Source: Cognatundibacterium rivi (GTDB lineage Bacteria; Pseudomonadota; Gammaproteobacteria; Burkholderiales; Burkholderiaceae_D). Taken from it: a stretch of 64,000 nucleotides of DNA. Shown one piece after another: positions 36,197-44,860 of the stretch. Location: the NCBI RefSeq assembly GCF_018139565.1, contig NZ_JAGSPK010000005.1, forward strand, positions 186,001-250,000. The letters run 5' to 3'. The notes under the pieces were generated by a model. That model made no database searches, was not told the DNA's origin, and saw only the letters and a program-made list of their open reading frames with translations. A program made the translations under genes and the position numbers. Numbering within the stretch: position 1 is the stretch's first letter; the number at the start of each line of letters is the position of its first letter.

Positions 36197-36718
36197 AGTT
36201 TCCTCGTTAGGTAGTTGCAGGGAGGTTTCGAGATTTTTCAGCGCAACTGCTTGCATGCCGTCCAGCGCTGGCGTATTGGTTAATGCGACATGCAGCATCT
36301 TGATGACTTCACCCGTGGTTTTGCTGTAAGAGAAAACCGGGCTGATGTATTTGTATTCTTTAGCGGCAATGAACGCTTTGGCTTTCTCTGTCCATTCGAC
36401 GTTGATAGCAAACAAGCCAACACCTTCGCGCCATTCCATGTTTTTAAACCAGCCAGCAGCGGGCGCTGGCTGGCCATTGGCTTCGGCATTCAGCGTCTGA
36501 TGTTCATAGTCGATGACCAGGCTATTGGCTGCGGATGAAGCGAGTTGGATTACTCTGGCGGCGACATCTGCGTTAATGAACCAGGCAGCTACGTCAGTCG
36601 GGCGACCATCCCTGGCGCGAAAGGCACCGGATGGCGTCAGCTGCAAACCTGCCGAGCTATCAGTTGATAACTCAAACGACAGTGCAGCGATAGCGATATG
36701 GGTAGATGGATTAGGCAT
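35618..36718 (-). CDS. Prohead protease, Mu gpI-like
   Basis: A 366-residue protein of the Mu gpI family. The N-terminal protease part (1-160) holds SLVIDYEHQTLNA and KYISPVFSYSKTTGEVIKML, which fit the His/Ser pattern of prohead proteases. The C-terminal half is helical with two tandem copies of KADQ.DAKDAEIV.LK repeats and acts as scaffold. It processes the scaffold during head maturation. An internal start gives the scaffold alone, as with Mu I and Z. Confidence 0.82.
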   Translation of the reverse strand: MPNPSTHIAIAALSFELSTDSSAGLQLTPSGAFRARDGRPTDVAAWFINADVAARVIQLASSAANSLVIDYEHQTLNAEANGQPAPAAGWFKNMEWREGVGLFAINVEWTEKAKAFIAAKEYKYISPVFSYSKTTGEVIKMLHVALTNTPALDGMQAVALKNLETSLQLPNEETMNPVLKALLAKLGLPETTSETDAMTAVTALKAKADQIDAKDAEIVGLKAKADQLTAKDAEIVSLKAANATNAGNPDPAKFVPIEAMTAMQSQIAALTAKFQNGEVNDVVTVALKEGRLLPAQESWARELGNKDLASLKAFVASAPAIAALKQTQTQGKAPVSDPDAELSDEQIAICKSLGLSKEDYKKSLAE

Positions 36719-36951
36719 GCCATCACTTTGCCGACTAAATCAGGTGGCAACGAGTGGATGCACTTCAGTGGGGTCGTGATGCTTCTGGCACCAGTAATAT
36801 GCGTAAATCTGATCTGGCGAATCAGATCATCATCAGACTATGCGCTTTGCAGGTAATTTAACGCCTATTTAACGCTATCAATCATTGAACGATGCCCGAA
36901 TCTATATGCATGGCAAATTAAATGGCGTGGCGGCGCTGATTTTATGATTGA

Positions 36952-37488
36952 TTATCCGCTGATAATATCGTCCAGATAGTCTTGCATGACCTGAACAATT
37001 TCAGCCTCGGCTTGTTGCATCATACTGCCATCTGTTGCAACGGGCATAAAAGGCCGCGCAGGGATATTTCCCCATAAATGTGGAAACTGCTGCTTCGTCC
37101 CACCAAACTGCTGCATCGCTGCATAGACCATGCTGTTGCTAATCGTCACGGAATCAGCTGTAGCGACGTAACTGAATTGTCGTTGTAAGTCTCTGGACTG
37201 TCCGATCAGTGGCCGTTTATTGATTGCGCGAGTTTGCCCTTTCTTTGACAGTGTTCCATCTTTTTTATAGTTTCCACCTATCTTTTCTAGATACTGCAGT
37301 ATCGTGGCTTCGCTGTTCGCGGCCCACGGTGTGCCATCAGGCGAAGCAGAATTGTCAAAGCTGCGCTTGCTTATCTCCGTAACGACTTCACCAATGGCTC
37401 GCATCGCTGGCTCGGTGTTGCCAGCCGCTGCCATGATGCGTTTTAGCATCGTTTGGATATTGCCGTCGTTGTAGGTGATTTCTAACAT
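36952..37488 (-). CDS. Virion morphogenesis protein, Mu gpG-like
   Basis: A 178-residue protein of the phage virion morphogenesis family (Mu gpG, P2 gpS): AAGNTEPAMRAIGEVVTEIS, RSFDNSASPDGTPWAANSEAT and GGTKQQFPHLWGNIPARPFM (key words AMRAIGE, PDGTPW, IPARPFM). It acts in tail completion or head-tail joining. A 233-base gap follows before the protease gene, holding a 7-bp inverted repeat (ATCTGAT/AATCAGAT) and two GCGTTAAA octamers. Confidence 0.8.
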   Translation of the reverse strand: MLEITYNDGNIQTMLKRIMAAAGNTEPAMRAIGEVVTEISKRSFDNSASPDGTPWAANSEATILQYLEKIGGNYKKDGTLSKKGQTRAINKRPLIGQSRDLQRQFSYVATADSVTISNSMVYAAMQQFGGTKQQFPHLWGNIPARPFMPVATDGSMMQQAEAEIVQVMQDYLDDIISG

Positions 37489-37609
37489 GACTTGCCTATT
37501 ATTTGTGCTATATTGTCTATTAAGGGTGAATGATCGTCAGGCTGACTTAGCCTTGCGCAAGCATGATGAGCTAATACGGGTAGCCAACCGTGGATCAGTT
37601 ACCCCACCT

Positions 37610-38740
37610 TTATTTAACACGTACAGCATTAACAGGAACTTGTTTTCTGTCATTCCTGAACAACGTTAAAAAATAATTCTTTAACTTGTCGTTGGTTCGC
37701 TTCAATACCGCCCTGTACTGAACGTCATTAAAGTATAAGTACATCAACCGTGTATCGCCTTGTTTATAAATTTCCGTCTCTTCGCTATCGATAATCTGTT
37801 GAACCTTCAGATAATCATCCAGCGTTATTTCTGGATGTTTAGCAATATGATCTGCAATTGAGACATCAGAAATAAGTACCGTCGCATTGTCTGATTGAAT
37901 TAAATCCTGATCTGCTTTACTTAACACAGCAAACGGGAATTCTCCTTTGATTTCTCCGTTAAAGAAGCGCTTAAATAAGTTGCTGCGAATCAGATACTGC
38001 ACATTCTCTTTAGCAATTTCCCTATCCCAGTTTTCTAACTTGTTACGCTGTACTCGCAAAAGTTGCGTTGCAGATGACTCTCCTGGTGCATACTCAAACC
38101 CGACATCGATGCCTTCAGTGTCTCCAGCTGGCGGCGCATTGGCAGGGCCACGACCATTGGCGACGGCACGCATAAATGCTGCTTTGGTTACTGGAATGAC
38201 ACGGCACTGACAGCCCCAGCCATTGGGCGGATAGTGTTGTTTCCAGAATGAATGATCTGGTGGTAGCGTTAAACCGTCCCAGCTTTGATGCAGCGGTCGG
38301 GGATAAACCACGCTGTCGCTATGCTTGTACTGCCAGTACGGCATGGCTTTTAACAGTTCCGGATCATTCAACTGCTGCCAGCGGCCAGCGGCGTAACTGG
38401 TGGACATATTGGTTTGGTAGATCACTTTGGTCCGCCATGCGGTACGTGCTGCCGATTCTTCACCAGTCCAACCCGTCCAACCATGTTTGGCGACGATCTG
38501 CTTAAAGTCTTTTCTGAATGCTTCTATGCCTGTGCCAGATTCAATCGCTTTGGTGATTGCGCCTCGTAGGTCTACCAACAAATCGGCACTTTGCGCACCG
38601 GCAACCATAAACGCCTTATCGTGCGCCTGGCGCATGATGTCATCCCACGCTTCACTCGGCAGATTCAGTTTGCGTTTAAAAAAAGCCAATTGCTCTGCAA
38701 ACGGCTTATTCCAAGGTGGCAGTGCTTCGTAGACTGGCAT
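37610..38740 (-). CDS. MuF head protein with predicted RNase-toxin C-terminus
   Basis: A 376-residue minor head protein. Residues about 85-182 form the MuF domain (AARTAWRTKVIYQTNMSTSYAAGR, ending NGWGCQCRV). Beyond it a further domain (about 270-370) has ADHIAKHPEITLDDY, a central IIDSEETEIY, MYLYFNDVQYRAVLKR and NYFLTLF; this pattern resembles the barnase/EndoU/colicin E5/RelE-like nucleases that are fused to MuF proteins in many phages. It may thus be carried in the virion and act on RNA after delivery. The nuclease call is by pattern only. Confidence 0.75.
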   Translation of the reverse strand: MPVYEALPPWNKPFAEQLAFFKRKLNLPSEAWDDIMRQAHDKAFMVAGAQSADLLVDLRGAITKAIESGTGIEAFRKDFKQIVAKHGWTGWTGEESAARTAWRTKVIYQTNMSTSYAAGRWQQLNDPELLKAMPYWQYKHSDSVVYPRPLHQSWDGLTLPPDHSFWKQHYPPNGWGCQCRVIPVTKAAFMRAVANGRGPANAPPAGDTEGIDVGFEYAPGESSATQLLRVQRNKLENWDREIAKENVQYLIRSNLFKRFFNGEIKGEFPFAVLSKADQDLIQSDNATVLISDVSIADHIAKHPEITLDDYLKVQQIIDSEETEIYKQGDTRLMYLYFNDVQYRAVLKRTNDKLKNYFLTLFRNDRKQVPVNAVRVK

Positions 38741-38742
38741 GG

Positions 38743-40287
38743 CTACTGACCAGTTTTAACATCAAACATGCCTGCCAGCTGTGCCAGAGCGAAGCCCTGC
38801 GCCATCACTGACTGCAGATCGTCCAATGGCAAACCACTATACGCAGCCAATAGTTGATTTTGCAGCGTTGGCAGGTCTGGTGCCTCAGCAACCAGCTGCT
38901 GTACGTGGTCGACAACCTGCGACCAGGCATCATCATTTTCTTGTTCGGTGCGTTGTTGCAGCTGATCTTGTGGATTATCTTGCGCTTTTAACGCCACACG
39001 ATTCACAGCGATGGCATCTGTTTTGATTGGTGTTTTCGTTGCTACCAGCACCGGCTCACCGTTTTGCGCAGCAGGAATAGAGAGCTTGCGCTGCGCCCAG
39101 GAAACTGGGATAGACATGCCGACATTCACGAGGTTAGGCAATGCTGCGGCAATTTGCTGGAAGTCTTCCTCTTCACGCACATCAAAAAAGAAATGCGGCA
39201 TGCGGCGTGGGTCGTTGACTTGCTTACCGTTGAGCATTGCCAATGGATACAACAGATCACGTGTCAACGTTGCGGCCAATTGGCGTGCATCCGATGCCAG
39301 GATCTCGCGGCGCACCTCGTTATGTATTTTGCCGAGGGCATTAGTAGATGATTTACCATCGGCTTGACTAGTCAATGTCGCACCCAGAATCGCTTTAGAC
39401 TCGGATTGCTCTGCCCAGGTGATCATCGCCTGGAAAGGATCATGCGTACCGACTGCTGCGTTTTGGAAGTCGATAGACATGCTGTCTGGGATGATGCCTG
39501 CTGCGGCGTGGCCTAACATCGTCACAGCGCGGAGCAGTGTCGCCTTTTCAGCATCGCCGGTTCCTGGTGGATATTTACCCAGGCGAATCGGCAGACCATG
39601 AATCTCCAGCAGCTCGGCCAAGTCTCTGACGGCATAGTTCTTAAACAAAAACGGCCATGCCAGCATTCGATGCAGGCCAGTCCGCGCCAATGGACCCGTT
39701 CTGGCGCGGTGTTTATGCACGATCCAGCCGAAAGGATTCAACGCTGCACCGTCAGATGAGTTATCGCGCAGGCGTAGCTCATTCTGATTAAAGCGACTAA
39801 CGTTAAACCAACTCGGTGGACGATGAGTGATTTCTTTTGGTAGCCATTCACTTCCCAATATCTGCCACTCTATCTCCTGACATGAATAGCCATGGCCGAT
39901 GCCATCCAGCGCATCAATCAGGATCGTATCCAGTGATGCAATATCCTGCACCATCTCCGTTAAATAGGCCGTGAGGCTCTTTTCTTCTGCACTGGGATTA
40001 CGTGGTGGCCGTATTTCATAGTCGATAGACAGTATCGCGCCTTTACGCTTGCTCATTTCCGCATAGATATGAGCATCTTTTTCTTCCATATCTGCAAACA
40101 GCTCGGCCTGCGCTGTCAGGTTACCTTGTTCGGCCTGCTGCATGATCGATGCCAGACGTACTGGCGTTAAACCACGACTCGGATGATTGGCATACTCCAT
40201 GTGCAGCTGCTGCAACTTTGCTGTTTGCGGTTCATGCAGGATCTCGCTTTGAATCGGCTTACCCCATTGATCAACTATATTTGCCAT
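38743..40287 (-). CDS. Portal protein, Mu gp29-like (DUF935)
   Basis: A 514-residue protein of the DUF935 portal family. It has LTPVRLASIMQQAEQGNLTAQAEL, then EMSKRKGAILSIDYEIRP and DALDGIGHGYSCQEIEW, all typical of Mu gp29 (shown in short pieces: RKGAILS, GIGHGYSCQEIEW). The portal ring sits at one vertex for DNA entry and exit. It lies between terminase and the MuF gene, as in Mu. Confidence 0.9.
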   Translation of the reverse strand: MANIVDQWGKPIQSEILHEPQTAKLQQLHMEYANHPSRGLTPVRLASIMQQAEQGNLTAQAELFADMEEKDAHIYAEMSKRKGAILSIDYEIRPPRNPSAEEKSLTAYLTEMVQDIASLDTILIDALDGIGHGYSCQEIEWQILGSEWLPKEITHRPPSWFNVSRFNQNELRLRDNSSDGAALNPFGWIVHKHRARTGPLARTGLHRMLAWPFLFKNYAVRDLAELLEIHGLPIRLGKYPPGTGDAEKATLLRAVTMLGHAAAGIIPDSMSIDFQNAAVGTHDPFQAMITWAEQSESKAILGATLTSQADGKSSTNALGKIHNEVRREILASDARQLAATLTRDLLYPLAMLNGKQVNDPRRMPHFFFDVREEEDFQQIAAALPNLVNVGMSIPVSWAQRKLSIPAAQNGEPVLVATKTPIKTDAIAVNRVALKAQDNPQDQLQQRTEQENDDAWSQVVDHVQQLVAEAPDLPTLQNQLLAAYSGLPLDDLQSVMAQGFALAQLAGMFDVKTGQ

Positions 40288-40298
40288 ATTATTTCTCT

Positions 40299-41957
40299 CT
40301 ACCAGGCACCATCGCCTGAATCTATGTCGTCATCATCTTGACTGCCTGATGCCTCATTGCGACCACGCTTACCAGCTGCCTCAAATTCAAATGACGCAAA
40401 TCCAGTCGTCGCCAGCATCCACAGCATTTGCAGGGCATCTGGTCCATCATCGTGATCTGCTTTAGGAAAATGTCTAAGCTGATCAATCAGCGTCGATTGG
40501 CTGGTGTGTAAGCGAATCAGTCCATTGGCCATGTGCGGCTGCATTGATTCAATCCGGAGTATCTTGTCTGTTGATGGGATCAATGCCCGTGCTGGTACGG
40601 GTATCTTTCGCGCTGCAGAGCGCTTGACCAGTTCCGTTCGCATGAATTCCTGGAACTGGACGGATTCGACACCCCAGATCAAGCACCGATAGATTTTCTG
40701 ATAGGCGATCACGTCTTCTATGATCTTGTCCGGTAGGCGCTTCTTGATGCTAGCTTCGACCACATCCAGCACGCCCGTCTCGCGGTTCATACCGCCGACC
40801 AGGATAGCGGAAGGGTCACGGCTGCGGCCTTGTTTGCCCAGTGATGGATCACATGCTCCAAAGAACAGCCATTCGGCAAGGCGATTTACCCAAAAGTGAA
40901 TACAGTTGGCAAACGGTGCATCTTCGCCTGATACCGGGTCATTCTGTTGCTCAGAGTCGAATGCCTCTTTACCATCCCGCGCCCGTTTGATCATCAGCTT
41001 GTAAAAGCTGGTGCCACCCGGCCAACAAATCTTGGCACCTTTGTCCATGCCTGGATTCGCCCGGTAGAAGTCCAGCGCCTCTTGTTCGCCGTCGTTTAAC
41101 AGTATTTCTGTCCACGTATCCCAAATGGCCATGTTCTCTGGCCACTGCTCAACTGCGCGAAATTTCTTGCCGCGCCAGAGCTTGTTATTGATCAGTCTGG
41201 ACAGTACCGAGTCGTAGTGAAGAATGGTACCGATGATGAATACGTCCAAACTGTCATCGGCATAACCGAGCGACAGCAGACTTTTTAACACCCACGTCAT
41301 CAGCTTGTCGCGCTGTTCCGGAGAGCGCACGTTTTCGTCATTCTCGAGATCGTCACCGATCACCAGATCCGGACGATATGGTCCATGACGGCGACCCCGT
41401 ATCTTTTTACCTGAGCCGAATACTTCAACCTTAATATCGTTCCTGGTAACGATCACACCTACTTGCCATACACGGCCTTGGCCTGTCGCCTCCGGAAAGT
41501 CAATCAGTAGGCGCGGGTTAAACTCCAGCTCGGCTTTGATTGCTTCCAGCATTGGCAATGCCTGGTCAAGCGCATCCATGACGATCAGCGGGTATTTCTT
41601 GCGGCCTGTGACGATGCACCAGAGCGTTCCGATCTGAGTAATCAGCGTTGATTTAGCATGGCCACGCGGTGCAGCGACTGCATCGTGATCACCAATCTCG
41701 TTATCTACGACCTCCTGAAAGCGGTCGTACAGGTATTCATGTACCGTTGCTGGGGAATGCTTGATGTAGTGAGGGAAGTAAGTTTGCGCAAAGAAGCGAA
41801 AGGAACCCATTGCCTGCAGGCGTCGCTCACTAATTCTGGCCGGATCAGGATCAAAGCCATCACACTGCGATTCAATCGCCAGACGCATGCCTGCAGCCAG
41901 ATCAGCGACCTGGTTGCGGAATTCCTTTTTTGTGAGCGCCGGGGTTTTCTTTGCCAT
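40299..41957 (-). CDS. Terminase large subunit
   Basis: A 552-residue packaging ATPase/nuclease. The Walker A-like motif APRGHAKST lies at about 96-104, Walker B in KYPLIVMDAL, and the nuclease domain begins at FGACDPSLG with DPSAILVGG (acidic metal ligands). It matches Mu gp28-type terminases that package phage DNA by headful from integrated copies. Upstream lies a DUF1804 gene likely to be its small partner. Confidence 0.92.
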   Translation of the reverse strand: MAKKTPALTKKEFRNQVADLAAGMRLAIESQCDGFDPDPARISERRLQAMGSFRFFAQTYFPHYIKHSPATVHEYLYDRFQEVVDNEIGDHDAVAAPRGHAKSTLITQIGTLWCIVTGRKKYPLIVMDALDQALPMLEAIKAELEFNPRLLIDFPEATGQGRVWQVGVIVTRNDIKVEVFGSGKKIRGRRHGPYRPDLVIGDDLENDENVRSPEQRDKLMTWVLKSLLSLGYADDSLDVFIIGTILHYDSVLSRLINNKLWRGKKFRAVEQWPENMAIWDTWTEILLNDGEQEALDFYRANPGMDKGAKICWPGGTSFYKLMIKRARDGKEAFDSEQQNDPVSGEDAPFANCIHFWVNRLAEWLFFGACDPSLGKQGRSRDPSAILVGGMNRETGVLDVVEASIKKRLPDKIIEDVIAYQKIYRCLIWGVESVQFQEFMRTELVKRSAARKIPVPARALIPSTDKILRIESMQPHMANGLIRLHTSQSTLIDQLRHFPKADHDDGPDALQMLWMLATTGFASFEFEAAGKRGRNEASGSQDDDDIDSGDGAW

Positions 41958-41960
41958 ACT

Positions 41961-42461
41961 TTACCCGTATGTTTTCGCCAATTCATCACCGAAAGGCTCC
42001 AGCACCTCCGTGAAGGCATTGGCATGTTGTGGGTAGTGGGTACGAATGAAACTAGCCAGCTTTTGCACGACTTCCATTGCTGTTGCCAGCTCAGATGTCT
42101 CAGGCAAGATGCGCTTGCTGGCACTGATCGTTTTATTGAATGCATCAGCAAGGCTGGCAAGTAATTGCACTTTTAACGCAGGTGCTATTTTGTCGTTACG
42201 CGTCAGCTCATCCATTGACGCCTGGTACTGCGTGACCAGTCCTGCCAGCATCTGACGACCAATGTCTTCAATGCTGCCGCCTGAGAGCAACTGCGCTGAC
42301 TGTGCTTTGTCCCAGTTGTCACCACTCTCCGCAGACTGATTTTTCCAGCGGCTGGCCGTCCCATACGAAACACCACATTTCATCGCCGCCACTTCCAGTG
42401 ACAGACGATCAAAGACGTAGGCACGTCGTACCTTATCGCGGGTTTCTTGTGGGTGTGCCAT
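41961..42461 (-). CDS. DUF1804 protein, likely small terminase
   Basis: A 166-residue protein. N-terminal helix-turn-helix (VRRAYVFDRLSLEVAAMKCG VSYGTASRWK, residues about 12-41) followed by helices, as in DUF1804 proteins of Mu-like phages (gp27 position). The DNA-binding start and location three bases before the large subunit suggest that it recognises phage DNA for packaging. Confidence 0.8.
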   Translation of the reverse strand: MAHPQETRDKVRRAYVFDRLSLEVAAMKCGVSYGTASRWKNQSAESGDNWDKAQSAQLLSGGSIEDIGRQMLAGLVTQYQASMDELTRNDKIAPALKVQLLASLADAFNKTISASKRILPETSELATAMEVVQKLASFIRTHYPQHANAFTEVLEPFGDELAKTYG

Positions 42462-42464
42462 GTG

Positions 42465-42674
42465 TTACAGACCCAGCTTGATTTTTGCGAACGAGATACC
42501 GGCGGCAACGATACCGCCGGAAATTCCGCCAGCAACCGCGCCATGCACGGCAGCAGTCTTTTTCATCGTATCGATGCGCCCATCGAGAGCATCAACTTTC
42601 TTGTCGATTTTACGCAGCAGACGCAGCTCTTCACTGACTTCAGTATCGACGGTTTTGTTTTCTGGTGGAGTCAT
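42465..42674 (-). CDS. Small membrane-anchored phage protein
   Basis: A 69-residue protein with an acidic coiled-coil N-terminus (LRLLRKIDKKVDALDGRID) and a glycine-rich hydrophobic C-terminus (GAVAGGISGGIVAAGIS) that could span the membrane. It overlaps the upstream gene by four bases. This architecture recurs in small genes near lysis modules of Mu-like phages; no function is known to me. Confidence 0.6.
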   Translation of the reverse strand: MTPPENKTVDTEVSEELRLLRKIDKKVDALDGRIDTMKKTAAVHGAVAGGISGGIVAAGISFAKIKLGL

Positions 42675-42973
42675 GGCTTATCTGCTTTCATATCAAGTTT
42701 GTCAAAAAGACGATCTACTTTTGCGGCAACAACATGGATGGCTTCCATCATCTCTGTGCGGCCATTGGTGACATCGGAACGTTGTGCAAAGTCACGCGCA
42801 CACTGCAACTGGTAATCGTGGAGTTCCTTGGTCAGTGAGGATATCTTTGCCGCAGCAGCATCGATGTCCGCTTGCTGCCGCGTCATCCACTGCCGGATAA
42901 AAAACGCCAGGCAAATCAGTAGCAAGTTCAGAACGATCGAAAATATCTGTGCGCCGGTTAAATCAATTGTCAT
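42671..42973 (-). CDS. DUF2730-like phage protein
   Basis: A 100-residue protein with one N-terminal membrane helix (FSIVLNLLLICLAFFI) followed by a long helix rich in Lys, Asp and Ala (DIDAAAAKISSLTKELHDY) and a second heptad stretch (VAAKVDRLFDKLDM). The pattern matches DUF2730 proteins found between lysis and terminase genes in Mu-like phages. It is coupled by ATGA-type overlaps on both sides. Confidence 0.7.
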   Translation of the reverse strand: MTIDLTGAQIFSIVLNLLLICLAFFIRQWMTRQQADIDAAAAKISSLTKELHDYQLQCARDFAQRSDVTNGRTEMMEAIHVVAAKVDRLFDKLDMKADKP

Positions 42974-43197
42974 CGTTTCCCCCTACGTTCTTGACGAGAC
43001 TGACAACTGATGCAGCGAACAAAACCCGGCATAGCCTTGCGACGTTTTAACGGTATGTTGTCACCACAGTCATCACAAAACTCAGCACTATCTGCGAGAG
43101 TTTTACCCGTTAAATTTGCCCGTCGCGCTTGTTCATTTAACGCACGTTCACGCTCTTGCTGCTCTAATTCTGCTGCGTGGTCAAAAACATCAGTCAT
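42970..43197 (-). CDS. TraR/DksA-like zinc finger protein
   Basis: A 75-residue protein with a four-cysteine zinc finger: FCDDCGDNIP then FVRCISCQSRQE. It is the short TraR type of the DksA family, which enters the secondary channel of RNA polymerase to alter promoter choice. The helical N-terminus has the acidic start typical of TraR (TDVFDHAAELEQQ). Phages often carry such a gene near late functions. It overlaps the Rz gene by eight bases. Confidence 0.85.
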   Translation of the reverse strand: MTDVFDHAAELEQQERERALNEQARRANLTGKTLADSAEFCDDCGDNIPLKRRKAMPGFVRCISCQSRQERRGKR

Positions 43198-43759
43198 GTT
43201 GTCCAGCTCCAGATGGCAGATGCCAGGCGATTAATGCGTCGAGCCTGGCTTTACAGGTGCTGTATTGGGTGATGACGATGTTTGCCCAGGTGGCGATGTC
43301 AGTGTCGGTGGCTGCTTCGTCTTCGATGTTGGTATCGCTGGCAATGGTTCCACTGGCCGCAACAGGCTCGCTGACGGGCGTGGGCATGCTTGCAGTTGTA
43401 CTTCTTTCGGCGGTACGGTTGTTGAGCATGCTGACAGTGCGCTGATTAAGACAAGCGCGGCCAGTCGTGTTGCGGTGGATTTCACGTTGCATCTCCGATT
43501 GTGTGATGGTTAAACGTTGTGCCGTTATATCCAGCTTTGTCTGCAATGCATCAGACCTGGCATTGGCTATCTGAATGCGGTTCAGAGCTGCTGCATTGGT
43601 TGATTCGATGTCAGTGCTACGCTGCAGTTCTAACGACTTGATTGTGGTTCGTGCATCTGCAAGCTCAGCGACATAAAACCCGTGCGTCATTAAAATTCCT
43701 ATGACGAGGCCGATCAGCATGAAAATCGTTGCGGCGACTTTGTCGAATACGGAGATCAT
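43190..43759 (-). CDS. Rz-like i-spanin
   Basis: A 189-residue inner-membrane spanin: one N-terminal membrane helix (AATIFMLIGLVIGILMTHGF) and a periplasmic coiled coil (about 38-100). With Rz1 it joins the two membranes at the end of lysis. Position directly after the endolysin gene and the embedded Rz1 frame make the call sound despite low sequence conservation. The C-terminus is longer than in lambda Rz. Confidence 0.8.
   Translation of the reverse strand: MISVFDKVAATIFMLIGLVIGILMTHGFYVAELADARTTIKSLELQRSTDIESTNAAALNRIQIANARSDALQTKLDITAQRLTITQSEMQREIHRNTTGRACLNQRTVSMLNNRTAERSTTASMPTPVSEPVAASGTIASDTNIEDEAATDTDIATWANIVITQYSTCKARLDALIAWHLPSGAGQHD
43231..43485 (-). CDS. Rz1-like outer-membrane spanin lipoprotein
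   Basis: An 84-residue frame wholly inside the Rz gene in another phase. It has a lipoprotein signal with lipobox LSAC (Cys about 20) and a proline-rich mature part (RPSASLLRPVEPLPAIP), both hallmarks of Rz1. The embedded layout is the classic Rz/Rz1 arrangement. Confidence 0.85.
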   Translation of the reverse strand: MKSTATRLAALVLISALSACSTTVPPKEVQLQACPRPSASLLRPVEPLPAIPTSKTKQPPTLTSPPGQTSSSPNTAPVKPGSTH

Positions 43760-44385
43760 TGTTCACTCACTGTTCTGCCCCACGTTGCATATCGCTGTTG
43801 CAGGCGATTGAGGATGCGTTGTGGATAGCCTACGTTTTCAGGGCAATGGATTTTGCTGCGCCGGGCATTGCCGCAGGCGGTATCGATGGCGGCGTGATTT
43901 AACGCTGGCGTGACAGTAGCCGCTTCTTTTTGCCAATGCCCCAGACCGCCGTTGTAAGAGCGTAAGGTCGCCCACCACTTGTCGTACTCAGTATTGCCAG
44001 CAACCCGCTGGTATAGCCAGTAGTCATACCCGACCAGGGCGCGTAGTGACCATATTGGGTTGGTTGGCTGGCAATCGACAGCAGATAGTTTATTGAGGCT
44101 GCACCACCACTGTGCCGTTGCTGGCATAAATTGCGCCATACCTTTGGCTCCGACAGGCGACATTGCAGTGGGATTCCAGCCGCTCTCCTGGTGTAACTGG
44201 GCTGCAAAGACAGGAACCGGTGCATCCAGCCCAAACGTCTGCCGTGCAATACGCGTTAAATCGCCCCGGTGTTGATGCGCCGCCGTTGGTATATCGGCTG
44301 CTTTTGCAACGCTACACACGATTGCAAGCACCGCAAGGACAATAGCGATGATAGGCAGCAAATACGCTGTCAGGAGGTGCTTCAT
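43756..44385 (-). CDS. Endolysin, lytic transglycosylase-like
   Basis: A 209-residue protein with an N-terminal hydrophobic helix (LLPIIAIVLAVLAIVCSVAKA) that may be a signal or signal-arrest-release anchor, then an SLT-type domain: FAAQLHQESGWNPTAMSPVGAKGMAQFMPATAQWW with the catalytic Glu in HQESGW (short pieces HQESGW, GAKGMAQFMP). It cleaves peptidoglycan. It is followed by Rz/Rz1 and preceded by the holin gene. Confidence 0.88.
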   Translation of the reverse strand: MKHLLTAYLLPIIAIVLAVLAIVCSVAKAADIPTAAHQHRGDLTRIARQTFGLDAPVPVFAAQLHQESGWNPTAMSPVGAKGMAQFMPATAQWWCSLNKLSAVDCQPTNPIWSLRALVGYDYWLYQRVAGNTEYDKWWATLRSYNGGLGHWQKEAATVTPALNHAAIDTACGNARRSKIHCPENVGYPQRILNRLQQRYATWGRTVSEQ

Positions 44386-44739
44386 TTACGCACCCAGGCC
44401 AACAGCAATCATAGCCGCCGCCACGATGACAGCACGTCGTAGCATTGATGCAGCGAGCAGCAGATCGTTTTGCAGGAACGTTTCTAACTCGAATTGCAGC
44501 GGTGCGTCTTCTACTTCGACGGTGTTTTCAATCTCTTCCAGATCTGTGGCCATGAATGAGTCAGGGCGAGCATACGGAAACAAACTACGATCCAGCCAGT
44601 AACCAACCACACCAGCAATGGCGATCAGGTTGATTTTGTAAAGTGAGACGGGGATTTGTTGCGGTGACAGCGCTAAGATCAGCAGCGACAGCACCAGCGC
44701 GCCTAGCAGCCAGTCGGTCATGCGGGGGAGAGTTTTCAT
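44386..44739 (-). CDS. Putative holin
   Basis: A 117-residue membrane protein with two N-terminal hydrophobic helices (LLGALVLSLLILALS; INLIAIAGVVGYWLDRSLFPYARP) and one at the C-terminus (AVIVAAAMIAVGLGA). The RSLFPYARP stretch is seen in holins of Mu-like and related phages. First gene of the lysis cassette, hence probably first late gene. It ends one base before the endolysin start. Confidence 0.72.
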   Translation of the reverse strand: MKTLPRMTDWLLGALVLSLLILALSPQQIPVSLYKINLIAIAGVVGYWLDRSLFPYARPDSFMATDLEEIENTVEVEDAPLQFELETFLQNDLLLAASMLRRAVIVAAAMIAVGLGA

Positions 44740-44797
44740 AGCAATCCTTGGTATTGGTTGAAGTCAATGTCTGACGTACCAAGGATATGTATTTACT

Positions 44798-44811
44798 ACT
44801 GTAGCAACAGT
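44798..44811. promoter_or_regulatory. Dyad before the late operon
   Basis: ACTGT-AGCA-ACAGT, a perfect 5-4-5 inverted repeat in the 92-base space before the holin gene, followed on the minus strand by AT-rich sequence (TAAATACATAT). It could be the site for the Mor-family activator; spacing to a -10 is not typical. Confidence 0.3.
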
Positions 44812-44831
44812 TGGATGGTGTTCATGGGAAT

Positions 44832-44860
44832 AACAAAGGCCGCTTGAAGCGGCCTTTGTT
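44832..44860 (-). terminator. Strong hairpin between early and late operons
   Basis: A 14-bp perfect stem AACAAAGGCCGCTT/AAGCGGCCTTTGTT around a single base, overlapping the stop codon of the preceding gene. It ends in TTTGTTATT on the minus strand and likely stops early or cargo transcription before the lysis genes. Confidence 0.75.

Noticed and set aside
36831-36840. CATCATCAG in the gap before gpG's neighbour as a third hammerhead core
   Set aside because: TCATCAG (CTGATGA on the minus strand) is present, but no GAAA element or flanking hairpins are found at the required places.
37489-37609. Possible immunity gene next to the MuF toxin-like protein
   Set aside because: The 121-bp gap holds only very short frames and a CTTGCGCAAG palindrome; no protein of plausible size.
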